A stretch of 64,000 nucleotides of DNA from Jaenimonas drosophilae. Lineage: Eukaryota > Euglenozoa > Kinetoplastea > Trypanosomatida > Trypanosomatidae. The position numbers and the translations under genes were made by a program. The notes beneath the pieces are model-generated. The model saw nothing but the letters and a program-made list of their open reading frames with translations, searched no databases and was not told the origin of the DNA. Positions 26,637-35,693 of this stretch are shown piece by piece (position 1 is the stretch's first letter; each line of letters starts with the position of its first letter). The stretch is taken from NCBI GenBank assembly GCA_030849065.1, contig JASAON010001648.1, forward strand, positions 62,001 through 126,000, read 5' to 3'.

Positions 26637-26945
26637 CTAAATGCTCTTGGGGAATACGAGCTCGTAGAGTTGGTAAATGAAGGCCACCTCGACGCCCCAG
26701 AGGAAGAGGTTCCAGCTGCTGAGGCCCTCAATCACCTCGGGGGAGTTCTTGTATGGGTCTTCGGGGTCGTAGTCGCGGAACTCCGCGGGCCACTCACTCT
26801 GGTTGATCTGCACCTTGGCGCACTCCTCGGGGGAGAGCTGAGGACGACGGGTGGCGTTCTGGAAAACGAAGAGGTTGTAGTTGCGGGAGCTAGCAACGAG
26901 AGGGGCGGCCATGGCGGTCGCACGAGGAGCCAAACGACGCAGCAT
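26637..26945 (-). CDS. Small mitochondrial inner-membrane protein, possibly NDUFB11/ESSS-like complex I subunit
   Basis: 102 residues, ATG at 26943-26945. The N-terminus is a presequence (MLRRLAPRATAMAAPLVASSR). A polar stretch follows with EDPYKNSPEVIEGLSSWN, then one membrane span (LFLWGVEVAFIYQLYELVF) near the C-terminus. The short pattern Y-x-N-P/S, Trp-Asn, then a hydrophobic helix resembles the NDUFB11/ESSS subunit of respiratory complex I, but the similarity is short and I would not rely on it. Other small respiratory-chain or ATP synthase subunits have the same build. Expression is supported by a textbook acceptor: pyrimidine tract (27011-27029) and AG at 26983-26982. Confidence 0.65.
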   Translation of the reverse strand: MLRRLAPRATAMAAPLVASSRNYNLFVFQNATRRPQLSPEECAKVQINQSEWPAEFRDYDPEDPYKNSPEVIEGLSSWNLFLWGVEVAFIYQLYELVFPKSI

Positions 26946-27030
26946 CTTTATGGATGTGAGAGGAAGAAGCCTACGAGCAAACTAGCGTATGAAGATGATG
27001 ATGATAGTGCGAGAGAGAGGGGGGGGAAGT
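26946..27030 (-). promoter_or_regulatory. Clear spliced-leader acceptor for the small mitochondrial protein gene
   Basis: Complement of 27011-27029 is an almost pure C/T tract, followed by CAT repeats and a TAG with its AG at 26983-26982. The implied 5' leader is 36 bases. One of the clearest acceptor patterns in the window. Confidence 0.6.
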
Positions 27031-27071
27031 GGCATACATCACCTGCAGTAAGCTGAGAGTGTTGAGAGGAG

Positions 27072-27101
27072 TATATATATATATGTATGTGTGTGTGTGT
27101 G
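27072..27101. repeat. (TA)n followed by (TG)n microsatellite
   Basis: An alternating TA run (about 27072-27084) passes into TG repeats (about 27085-27101) just downstream of the UFSP2 stop codon, so probably in its 3' UTR. Confidence 0.9.
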
Positions 27102-27116
27102 CCACAATGAAGGCAT

Positions 27117-28613
27117 TCACGAAGGGTCATACTGCTCCGCCAATGGGATGCAGAGGTTGTACCAGCTTTGATCAGCAAAGAAGGTGCCCGCCTCCTTCCA
27201 GCCCACGAAGCCCTTCTGAAGCACCGTTTTGCTCACCGTGGTGGTGGCGGAGTAGTGAGGATCCACAATGAGGTAGCGTGCCTCCATCGTGTCGGGGTTG
27301 ATGTAGATGCCAGCAATCGTGTGTGCGTAGCCATTGCCACCAATCATGACGGGTGCAGCACGCGGATGGCGAAAGTGCTCCATCAAGAGGTGCTGCACCT
27401 CGGCATCGGTGTTGAGCTGTGAGCCCCGCTCCAGCCGACGAATGAGGCACTCCAGCCCAGGGATGAAGTGTTGCAGCACGAGCATCACCTCGAAGGAGCC
27501 AATCCAATCGCGTGAGCCAACAAATTTTGGTCGAGATGCCTTCTCAGGATCCACGCGGGAGAGGATGCGCTGGATCTCTGTGACGGAGGGCATCGCAGCC
27601 TGCACGAGGCCAGCGTGCATGAACCATGACAACAACGTTTGCAAACTGCGGTAGGCACAGCCCCAGCCATCATCCGTGAAGCCATCTACGCGGTAGTGGT
27701 AGTAGTCATAGGGCCCACTGACAACGTGGAGCTCCGCACCCTCAATGAGGGGCGGCGGACGGAGTTGTTGGTGAGGGCACGAGAGCAAGTGGCCAAGCGC
27801 GCGTGATGAAGGTGCAGGAGATGGCACATGAGCAGCCGTGGGTGATTGGCCATCTATAAGCTTCTTCAATGATGGGGCTGCAGTCAATGCTTGAGCATCA
27901 TGCAGGAGAGCGGTTCTGGGCGGCAGACGAAGCAGCTGATGCTCCTGTCTGCGTGCCACATCATTGCTGCAGTGAATATTCACGGGAAAGGCGAGCCTGG
28001 GTGGCCAGCACACGCGTGTGGGGGCCTCCATCCCGCCGTGAAGGATGGCTTGCATAGCTTCTCCCACCGCCGTGGCCATCTCCTCGGGTGAGGTGGCGAG
28101 AAGCATGCGTTGATGGGCGACCATCGTGTTGGTTGGCGCACCAGCAGGAGCTGCCAACGTATTCTCATGGACAACGCACGTAGAGAGATCGGGCTCACTC
28201 ATGATGGTGATGCGGTACTCCGCACACTCGTCGCACAAAAGAGCCTCAGACTGCGCCAGGGTTGATGCCACCAAAGACATGTTTGTGGCGTTGATGCTCA
28301 AATCCAGCGACGGGGGAGCCTTGAGCGTGGATGACGATGATGGTGATGATGAGTAGCCTCGTATCGAGATCCAGTGCTTCGCACAACCCTCTTGAATAGA
28401 AATGGTGAGCCACGCAACTTTGGTCCACCGTGGACGCAAAAAATTGATGGAGTGGGGCCCGTCGGGGCTTGACCACAATGACGTGGTGCATGCAGATGTA
28501 GCAACAGGTAGCACGTGGAGGTCGGCGTCGTTGAGCAAGCAGAATGGCTCACCATGGTAGGAAACAACAACAACACGAGAGTTGTTGTCGCTAGATTGTG
28601 GTGATTGGGACAT
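27117..28613 (-). CDS. UFSP2: UFSP2, UFM1-specific cysteine protease (C78)
   Basis: 498 residues from the ATG at 28611-28613. The C-terminal 230 residues carry the C78 peptidase: DDGWGCAYRSLQT with the nucleophile Cys at about residue 318, FVGSRDWIGSFEV, MIGGNGYAHTIAGI with a His near 430, and the D-P-H box (LIVDPHYS) near 450, ending in YNLCIPLAEQ. These match animal and plant UFSP2 in order and spacing. The N-terminal 270 residues are less conserved, with an acidic or Pro-rich linker (240-290), as in the long UFSP2 form. The enzyme matures UFM1 and removes it from targets, typically at the ER. EMC1, an ER protein, is in the same cluster, though no link is implied. Confidence 0.92.
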   Translation of the reverse strand: MSQSPQSSDNNSRVVVVSYHGEPFCLLNDADLHVLPVATSACTTSLWSSPDGPHSINFLRPRWTKVAWLTISIQEGCAKHWISIRGYSSSPSSSSTLKAPPSLDLSINATNMSLVASTLAQSEALLCDECAEYRITIMSEPDLSTCVVHENTLAAPAGAPTNTMVAHQRMLLATSPEEMATAVGEAMQAILHGGMEAPTRVCWPPRLAFPVNIHCSNDVARRQEHQLLRLPPRTALLHDAQALTAAPSLKKLIDGQSPTAAHVPSPAPSSRALGHLLSCPHQQLRPPPLIEGAELHVVSGPYDYYHYRVDGFTDDGWGCAYRSLQTLLSWFMHAGLVQAAMPSVTEIQRILSRVDPEKASRPKFVGSRDWIGSFEVMLVLQHFIPGLECLIRRLERGSQLNTDAEVQHLLMEHFRHPRAAPVMIGGNGYAHTIAGIYINPDTMEARYLIVDPHYSATTTVSKTVLQKGFVGWKEAGTFFADQSWYNLCIPLAEQYDPS

Positions 28614-28778
28614 CAATCACACGCCTCTCACGCTTTGATGAATGGGCTGATTGTATGCATGAAGAATAATGGAAGGAGAGTGAGGGGTGCACTCGTAAGA
28701 AAAAAACGAAATCTTGAACCATGGATGGCATCATCATCATCATGGCAGCACATGTTGGTTGGTTGGAGATGTTGGCTG

Positions 28779-30158
28779 CTACGCTGAAGGTGAGGGTGGC
28801 ACCACCGTCAGCGGAACCATCAGGGTTGGTGACGGAGAAGAGAAGTCGAGCTCCCGCGACTTGCCCTCCATCGACGCAAGCAGTGCCTTCCTCGTGCACC
28901 AATGGAAGGTAAGTTGTAGTTGCCACAGCGTGGATATGGTGTCGGTGAGGGTGGTGGGTGCCCCCACCTCCCCACGCCAGGTTGGCGCTCTACACACAAA
29001 ACCAAAGGGCAGGGTGAGTGCGTTGAGCACACGCAACTCTTGCTGCTCCACATCATGCGTGCAGAGGGCAACGAGTGTTGGCTGACCCTCCACCGGAGAG
29101 GCGTGCTGGCCTTCACGAAGGAGGGAGGTCGGGCAGCACTCCAGGAGCTGAAGTGTGGCAACGACTGCCACCACCACAGCCTCCTTCGATGCATCTTCTG
29201 CACTCTCTGGTGGTGGTGCCGGCATTCGTAGGCATCCGTGGACGACTGAGCTCATCATCACCGTCGTGCTCTCCACATCCACCGTCATGCATTCGCGTCC
29301 CAACAGTGGAATCTGAAAGCTCAACGGAGTACGTACATCCGCACTACGTTGCAGTCGAGCACGCATCATACGCTGACGAATCTTGGCGTTGCTTGGCTGG
29401 CGCACCATGCGCGGAAGCAGCTCATCGCAGAGTGGGGGCGTGATGGAGGGAGATGGCATCTTGGTCAGGCTCGCGATCTCACACGGCCACCCCTCCTCTT
29501 CCACCATCATCCACTTCTTTTGTGGCGAGAAGATGGAGCTCAGTAGCAGCGGCACCACACCACTGTCTGGGCTGTAGATGACGAGAGGAAGCATCGCCAT
29601 GCGCGTACAACGCTCACGGCCTGGAGAAGTTGATGAAGGTACGTCGAGTGCGCACGCAACACCAAATTCATAGCGCAGACGAGCCGACCTCCCTTCCACC
29701 GATGACGGCAAGCACGTGGGGAGCTCAAAGGCAATGTCGTAGCACATGCATCCGTGATGCAGTGTTTGCGGAGTGTTGCCACTCATCAACGCCCAGTCTG
29801 GAGATCTAAACAGCACCCGCAAGGCCGTCCTCTCCGACATGGGCGCGTCACCAAAAACAGCATCACGAATGGCACATGGCTGACCAAACTCACCAATGGG
29901 AGGCGACCAACGCCTTGCATCCCACCACATCAATCCACGCACAGCGGAAGAACAACCAACAAGACGCACATCATCATCTCTCGATGGTGATGAAGACGGT
30001 GACGTAGTTGGCTGCACATGTTCGAAGAGGTTTACTGGTCGTCCAAGGCCACCCTCCGTGTGAATGAGAACCCGCACACGCACCACATCACCAGGAAGGT
30101 ACCAGGGCCGATGTGCCGTGAGCTCCATCTCCACATGAGGAACAACGTGGGCGTTCAT
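28779..30158 (-). CDS. RGP1-like subunit of the Ric1-Rgp1 Rab6 exchange factor
   Basis: 459 residues from the ATG at 30156-30158; upstream in-frame sequence has no supporting signal. It begins with an arrestin-like strand (MELTAHRPWYLPGDVVRVRV), the standard Rgp1 opening where a ligand says the protein needs a polarised coat. The key phrase is ELPTCLPSSVEGRSARLRYEFGV, equivalent to the Rgp1 signature L-P-P-S-[FY]-x-G-x-x-[VI]-[KR]-Y. The C-terminal half continues with beta strands and Ser-rich linkers. Rgp1 with Ric1 activates Ypt6/Rab6 at the Golgi. The GRIP golgin, AP-1 gamma and RabGGT-beta in this window act in the same pathway area. Divergent; called from a few motifs. Confidence 0.6.
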   Translation of the reverse strand: MNAHVVPHVEMELTAHRPWYLPGDVVRVRVLIHTEGGLGRPVNLFEHVQPTTSPSSSPSRDDDVRLVGCSSAVRGLMWWDARRWSPPIGEFGQPCAIRDAVFGDAPMSERTALRVLFRSPDWALMSGNTPQTLHHGCMCYDIAFELPTCLPSSVEGRSARLRYEFGVACALDVPSSTSPGRERCTRMAMLPLVIYSPDSGVVPLLLSSIFSPQKKWMMVEEEGWPCEIASLTKMPSPSITPPLCDELLPRMVRQPSNAKIRQRMMRARLQRSADVRTPLSFQIPLLGRECMTVDVESTTVMMSSVVHGCLRMPAPPPESAEDASKEAVVVAVVATLQLLECCPTSLLREGQHASPVEGQPTLVALCTHDVEQQELRVLNALTLPFGFVCRAPTWRGEVGAPTTLTDTISTLWQLQLTFHWCTRKALLASMEGKSRELDFSSPSPTLMVPLTVVPPSPSA

Positions 30159-30656
30159 GATCGTACACACTAGTTGGCAAATGCTGTAAAGGATGTATCT
30201 TGATGCAGCATCCACGACAAAAAAAAACAAAATATATACGTCACGATGACGACCTACGCTAGATACATGATACGCAACAGGAAGAGAAGTCGGAGATTGT
30301 TGTTGGGCACTCAGCCACATGGCGTGGCAACTGTGGTTGATGTTGCTTGCACGCACCTCTCACACGATCCACAGGGATCATGCTGAGGTGGGGCCCTCAC
30401 TCACAGTGTGTGTGTGGGTATTAACTCATCGATGCAGTTAGTACTTCGATTTAGCGAACAAAAAAAACGACCACTCGTGCACGTGCAGTGAGGGGTACAC
30501 TGGAGAGGTGTGGCACATCGTACGTCATGAGAGGTGGAGGGCACTGCCCACCTCATCAGCCACGAGCTCCGAATCACCACATGTCACCTCCCTCACGCAT
30601 ACACACACACTCCGTGCATGACTAGTATTTTTGGGTCGTAGTTGGTTGTTGTTGGA
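30159..30656. other. Intergenic region without a supported gene
   Basis: A run of A on the plus strand at about 30218-30232 gives the coding-strand T tract in front of the RGP1-like gene. The rest (30240-30656) has short TG and CA runs and should hold the NHP2 3' UTR. No ORF, tRNA-like or repeat structure stands out. Confidence 0.5.
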
Positions 30657-31097
30657 TTATTCGGAGGTGTTGAGATCATCAATCGCCGCGACGATCTTGT
30701 CGTAGCTCGCCTGGAACTCCTCCGCGGGCTTGAGCAGCACCACAGACGTTGCACGCTTGCACTGCGTGGAGGTGCCTAAGTCCTGGCGGGAGGGAACCCA
30801 CACGTACGGAATCTTGGCCTCCTCCGCCACCACGGGGAAGTGAGCCACGACATCGTAAGGTGAGGCATCAGCACCGAGCACAAGGATGCCCTTCTGGCCC
30901 TTGCGGAGGGCCTTGGTGACGTCCTTGATGCCCTTCACGATGCCCTTCTTCTTGTTGGCCGTCACAGCCTTCTTGATGAGGGAGTACACCTTCTTGGTCA
31001 TCTTGGCCTTTTCGGAGGAGATGGGCCAGGCAATGGGGCAGCGGTAGAGCTCACGGTCGTAGTCGTACTCCTCAGTTGCCTGGGCGTCGTCGGCCAT
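30657..31097 (-). CDS. NHP2: NHP2, H/ACA snoRNP protein of the L7Ae family
   Basis: 146 residues, ATG at 31095-31097. The protein follows NHP2 throughout: PIAWPISSEKAKMTKKVYSLIKKA, then KKGIVKGIKDVTKALRKGQKGILVLGADASP with the L7Ae RNA-binding strand and loop, then PYVWVPSRQDLG and a final C-K-R-A-T-S-V strand. The family's Asp/Glu-rich N-terminal tail is short. In the H/ACA particle NHP2 binds the guide RNA with Nop10, Gar1 and the pseudouridine synthase Cbf5/dyskerin, acting in rRNA pseudouridylation. It could be confused with SNU13 or RPL7A, but the PIAxP start and spacing favour NHP2. Confidence 0.9.
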   Translation of the reverse strand: MADDAQATEEYDYDRELYRCPIAWPISSEKAKMTKKVYSLIKKAVTANKKKGIVKGIKDVTKALRKGQKGILVLGADASPYDVVAHFPVVAEEAKIPYVWVPSRQDLGTSTQCKRATSVVLLKPAEEFQASYDKIVAAIDDLNTSE

Positions 31098-31522
31098 TAT
31101 GCTTAACGGATTTGTAATAGGTGTGTGTGGGGTGTACTAGAAGGAAGACTGAGCGAAAAGGAGAAGAAGAAACACGCTTGTGGCAACAAAAACTACACAC
31201 TGTAGAACACACAAGGGTTATGGTAGGTCTGTGTTGTGTCACAACAACCGTCATCTTCCTTCAAGACTGGGGCTACGAACGACTCACAGAAGGTAGACGT
31301 AGCGTTGAGAGGATTGCACTAGGTGCTGGCGAGGAGGAGTGAAGATGGTGGCGGTCGTTGCAGCTCCGGCAGCCACATGACGTGTGGCAGAAGAGTATAG
31401 ATATAATGGTGTCACACCACATATGCCAGAGTACTGCAAGTATGGAGGCATCTCAAGTCATCCTACGCCATCGGTAGCACACGCACAACGCCACTAACTC
31501 CTCTCTGTCACTGAGGAGTGGC
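31098..31522 (-). promoter_or_regulatory. Intergenic region with acceptor signal for NHP2
   Basis: A purine run at about 31151-31173 is the coding-strand pyrimidine tract, with AGs at 31150-31149 and 31138-31137, the second about 40 bases before the ATG. The rest is likely the 3' UTR of the AP-1 gamma transcript. No ORF supported. Confidence 0.5.
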
Positions 31523-33853
31523 TCAGACATCACGCGAGGCTTGGAAGGTTTGCTCGCGCGACTCACCGCGGATGCAATACACAATCTTCACCTTGAGCGC
31601 GAGTTGCGATTTGGCGTAGGCGGCAATATTCACGTCGAGGAGCTGCATCAATACCGTGCCAGGGGAGATGCCCGTCGCTGCGAGGGGAAAGACCTCCACG
31701 ACGCACGTCTTCGGCACCGCGGCCTGGAACGAGAGGTTTTCAATGGCCTCCACGGCGGAGGAGAGGATCGCCACACGAGCGTGGATAACACCGCCATCAC
31801 GTGTGTGATCGAGATAGACGCTAAAGTCATCGCAGCGGAAGACAGCCTCGCGCTGAAAGACGGGGTCGCTGCCGGTGAGCGGGGAGGTGTTGGTGGGTGA
31901 GGCAACGGGAATCATGGAGGGCTCCGCGGCGAAGAGCGCGTCGAGCTCCACACGCTGCGGCGCATCGGGGTTGGCGGTGCCAAACAAATCGTCCAAGGCG
32001 GTGGGGGTGAGGCCGTGGAGCTCATCCGCCGTCACCGTCATGACGGGCACGTGATACTCCTCCGTCGTGTGAATGGGCGGCATCCGTGAAAAAGCAAAGG
32101 CCGCCTCGTCGGGGAATCCCTCAATCATCGCCTTGAACTCAGCGGAGCGTTGGCGCAGGTCCCAGATGGAGCTCTTACGGTATACCTCGAACATCTTCAA
32201 GGCCTCCTCTTTGGAGTCCGGAAAGCGCGCCACAGTCTTCACCACGGCCATGGCGCAGTACTGCTTCAGCACAGGCGAGACGGCGTGGGCGGCGATGTCG
32301 GTCAGGTTTTGAATGATAGTGATGGGCTCCAAGGAGTGATGGGCCACCAACAAATCCGAGTACTCCCCAATAGACCACACACACACCATGAGCAGCACAC
32401 GTCGAGACTCCTGCAGCGCATCAAAGGGGGCACCAGCCTCATACCACATCTGCTTGAGTGATCGCAGCTTCGCCTCCTCACTCAGGGTGGAGATGACCCC
32501 AATGAGTTGGTGCGCAAAGTCCTCCTTGGCGAACTGACGTGAGAACTTCAGGAGGCGCAGCGAGAGCTCCACGCGCCACTCATCACTCGGCGACTTATTC
32601 TCAATGATGGAGGAAACGCATCGGTTCACCTCCTCCCGCAACCCTCCCGTACCCATGGAGAGATAAACGAGCATGTCAGGCACGAGCATGCGCACGTTGG
32701 CCTCCGTGACGATATCCACGATGAGGTCGAGCGCGCGACGACGGATGGAGATGTCCGAGTCCTTGAGGCAATCTAAGATTTGTGTGTGATGAAACTGCAC
32801 CACCTCCGCATGACTCGTGGCCAGCTGCTTGAGCGCCTTGAGCGCGACGAAGCGTAGGTTGTTGTCCTTCGCCCCCGTCAGGAACCTGCCAATGGTGTTG
32901 ATGGCCAAGGTCCTCAGGCCATCATCACTCTCCAAGGCGTAAATGGTACGCACACACTCGTAGGTGACGGCACAGCCAATGATGCGGGTGAGGTCGGTGT
33001 TGGTGATGACCTGTGCAAGGGTATCACTCAGCGCCTCACTCGTCGCAGAACTCTCTCGGCCAATCACGGCCATGAATTGCAGCAAACGCACCTGCAGGAA
33101 GGGCTCCGCCACACCAGACACCTCCTGCTCCGAGGTTTTGCCACCAACGACGAGTGAGCGCAGGCGTCGAGCGGCAGCAGTGGCGAGGCGGCGGTAGCGC
33201 GGCAGAAAAGCTGGGCCGTCCTTCGTTTGCAAGCACGTGATGATCAAGGCCAACTCACTCGTCTGAACGCTGTGGCTGCCCTCCGCAAAGACGGTATCCA
33301 GGCACTGCTCGAGGAAGTACTCAGCGTACTCAGGCACCTTCCGCACAATGGTAAGGGCGGCCAGGAAGGCCTTTTTACGAATCACGGCGAGCTCCGCCTT
33401 GATCAAGGTTGAGACCTCGTCAAAGATATCTCGTGCCATATCCACGCCCGCAATGTTGGCCGCCGCGTTCAGGGCCACACCTTGTACTAATCGGCCAAGT
33501 GGCCCACGTGCGGCCATGTCGTTCTTCATGTTGTTCTCCACAAGGGTTAGGACCTCATCATTCTCACTCAGGATGAGTTGCATGGCGAGGTAGCCGATCC
33601 GCTTTCCTGAAAAGTCTTCTTGTGCGAGGAGATTAATCACCTCCAGCTGACCAAACTGCACAGGGTAGCCCAGCATGCTGAGATAGAGGAGCTTGAGCAT
33701 GTTACGATTGCGTAGGTAGGGTGTGCCAGCCTTGAAGCCCTCCTTGATGCTAGAGAACTCGCGATTCACCAGGGCACGTTCCTCGGCAGAGGTCTTGCAC
33801 AGACGTACCGTGCGAATGAGCTCCTTGAGCCGCATGGAATTCATGGATGACAT
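31523..33853 (-). CDS. AP1G1: AP-1 complex subunit gamma (adaptin)
   Basis: 776 residues from the ATG at 33851-33853 (another at 33842-33844). The trunk begins with MRLKELIRTVRLCKTSAEERALV and continues as armadillo-like helices to about residue 570. Hallmarks are RIGYLAMQLI, FLQVRLLQFMAVIGR and LVLLMVCVWSIGEYSDLLV, all typical of gamma adaptins and distinct from alpha, delta and epsilon. A hinge with Pro/Asp-rich sequence follows, and the last 115 residues form the beta-sandwich ear (FSVYLDHTRDGG to the end). AP-1 sorts cargo at the trans-Golgi and endosomes with clathrin. The window's GRIP golgin and RGP1-like protein belong to the same compartment. The frame extends 50 codons upstream, but the homology starts at MRLKEL, so the shorter start is chosen. 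Confidence 0.92.
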   Translation of the reverse strand: MSSMNSMRLKELIRTVRLCKTSAEERALVNREFSSIKEGFKAGTPYLRNRNMLKLLYLSMLGYPVQFGQLEVINLLAQEDFSGKRIGYLAMQLILSENDEVLTLVENNMKNDMAARGPLGRLVQGVALNAAANIAGVDMARDIFDEVSTLIKAELAVIRKKAFLAALTIVRKVPEYAEYFLEQCLDTVFAEGSHSVQTSELALIITCLQTKDGPAFLPRYRRLATAAARRLRSLVVGGKTSEQEVSGVAEPFLQVRLLQFMAVIGRESSATSEALSDTLAQVITNTDLTRIIGCAVTYECVRTIYALESDDGLRTLAINTIGRFLTGAKDNNLRFVALKALKQLATSHAEVVQFHHTQILDCLKDSDISIRRRALDLIVDIVTEANVRMLVPDMLVYLSMGTGGLREEVNRCVSSIIENKSPSDEWRVELSLRLLKFSRQFAKEDFAHQLIGVISTLSEEAKLRSLKQMWYEAGAPFDALQESRRVLLMVCVWSIGEYSDLLVAHHSLEPITIIQNLTDIAAHAVSPVLKQYCAMAVVKTVARFPDSKEEALKMFEVYRKSSIWDLRQRSAEFKAMIEGFPDEAAFAFSRMPPIHTTEEYHVPVMTVTADELHGLTPTALDDLFGTANPDAPQRVELDALFAAEPSMIPVASPTNTSPLTGSDPVFQREAVFRCDDFSVYLDHTRDGGVIHARVAILSSAVEAIENLSFQAAVPKTCVVEVFPLAATGISPGTVLMQLLDVNIAAYAKSQLALKVKIVYCIRGESREQTFQASRDV

Positions 33854-34431
33854 GATGAATGAAGAGTGCCTGACTACACGCGAAGAAGTTGCGGCGAAGA
33901 ATGAGATGTATGAATGTATGTATGGCCGTGTGGTGATGTCTGTGAAGGAACCGGGGGCCTCGGCCACAAACTTCTTCCTAACCAAAGATGAAGCACTACA
34001 CACGCCAACGGCAACGAGGTGGTGGGGAGGTTGGCTATGGGGGGTTGCTACGACTCCGTCCTTTTTGAATGCCGCACAAATGTGTATGCGTGTGGCAGCT
34101 AATTCACGAGAGGAGATGCACTACTACATAGAAGAGAGGAAGTAGAGGGCAGCATGTAGCGAAGAAACTAGTACGGGGGGAGGGCAAGCCCACTCATGGG
34201 CAGTGTGCCTCATCTTCTCCCTTCATGATCATCTTATGATGCAGTGAGTGTGCAAGGAGCATTAATCCGGAGATGGAGGGGGTGAATGTTGTGAGAGTAG
34301 CAGCGCAGAACTGCCAACAACAATGCGCAGTCAGTGGAGCCCTGATGAGGCACCACCATACACGACGACGACGACGGCAACAACAACAACAACAGCAAGA
34401 ATGGGTTAGTAAGGGTCGAGGGGGGGGGGTA
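33854..34431. other. Intergenic region without a supported gene
   Basis: About 580 bases between the HECT gene's 3' end and the AP-1 gamma start. It contains GAC and CAA repeats at about 34368-34395 and a G run at about 34419-34428, just past the HECT stop. A minor pyrimidine tract precedes the AP-1 gamma ATG. Plus-strand frames here are not convincing. Confidence 0.5.
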
Positions 34432-35693
34432 CTACGAAAGACTAAAGTTCTTGCGTCCTTCGGTGATGGCGAGGGTGAGACGCTCCGCCATTCGCTCACG
34501 TGAGGTGTACGGCGGCAGCTTGACGTACAAGAAGCAGGTGTTGCATGAGGGAAGCGTTTGCTCCTTACCCGATGCACTCGGTGCATCCATCTCCTTCCGC
34601 ACCACCGTGATCTTGCGGCCGAGGCCACGCAAACCGTTCATGGGCAGCCTCGGACTTCCCGTGACGAACTCAAGGAAGTAGCGCTGCAACGTGCCATCGA
34701 AGTCATTGCCAACAATAGAAACGAGCATCTCCACCTCCTTCGCCCCGGTTGAGTACCCGTGGGCCTCCATCACACAGGCGCGAAGCTCCGCCGCATCGAA
34801 GAGCTTCTGCTGAGTGTTGTTGGTGCCGCCACACATCATGGAGCAGAGCTCCTCATCGGTGCAGAACCACAACGCAGAGACCTCCATGGAGGTGGCCATG
34901 CCTGCCGCAAACATGGCGATGTTCTGCAGGCCAACGGAGGTGCGTTGCTCTACTTCACGTTGTACGTATGTCTCCACATTGTGTGGTGTGATGGCATCAT
35001 CGGTGGCATCGCCCATGGTGAGCATCATTGCGGCGAGCTCGCTGGGGGAGGCGCGCAGCATCAAACTAAATGAATGTACCATGGCTGGCTCCATCGCCTC
35101 GAGCAGAACCCACCCGCATCGCTCACGCATGGGCCCAGAGGTTGAGGAGGCGGGGTGCGTCATGCGCCGCATCACTCCCCACAGCACCGGAGAGCAATCC
35201 AAGCTCATACCATATCCATCGATAAAGGCACGTGCGCACGCCGCACCGAGGGCGAACCACGTTTCCCCAACCTCCGCGGTGAGTGAGGGCAGGGCCAACA
35301 TCATGCCGTCGTCCAGCCTGTTCCAGAGAGGCTGCTCCGCCATGGCGAGCTGCGAGAGCTCCGAGTAGAGCTCCTGCGTAGGGCCTGAGCCCGTACCTTC
35401 TTCACCTTCAAAGAAGAACTCCACCTTGCTCCGTGAAGATGGGATGGTGCGAAAGCCGTCTTGTATCTTTGTAATCATTGCCGAAAAGCTGGTACGTGGC
35501 ACGCCAATCTTGAAGGGGAGGCCGTTGGTCTCAGCCTCCCCGCGCACCGTTCCGCGCAACACCGCCCCGGCATCCTGCAAGTGTTGCAGTGCAAATCGTC
35601 GGCAGCCAATAACGAGGAAGTGGATGATCTCATGCTTCACACTCGCGGGAAGTGTGGGGGCCAAGGTGTGCAACAGAGCCCACAAACGTGGGG
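34432..35693 (-). CDS. HECT E3 ubiquitin ligase, catalytic (3') part after an apparent frameshift
   Basis: The frame reads LWALLHTLAPTLPASVKHEI and continues as a HECT domain: IPSSRSKVEFFFEGEEGTGSGPTQELY (N-lobe), EFVTGSPRLPMNGL and the C-lobe LPSCNTCFLYVKLPPY, with the thioester Cys encoded at 34534-34536. It ends in FSLS. There is no ATG at its beginning; the first in-frame ATG is at 35476-35478, inside the domain, so this part is not a sensible gene by itself. It joins the open frame upstream by a one-base shift in the C run at 35690-35694. Role: final ubiquitin transfer to substrates. The domain call is firm; the gene's integrity is not. Confidence 0.8.

Noticed and set aside
28779..30356. 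Longer RGP1-like protein starting at 30356
   Set aside because: The extra 66 residues are hydrophobic and Cys-rich without family resemblance; the arrestin-like strand begins right after the ATG at 30158.
31523..34003. AP-1 gamma start 50 codons further upstream
   Set aside because: The extra sequence has no adaptin similarity, and the family start (R-L-K-E-L-I) follows the ATG at 33853.
34432..35685. HECT part as an independent gene starting at 35685
   Set aside because: The codon there is TTG, not ATG, and the frame joins the upstream part by a single base.
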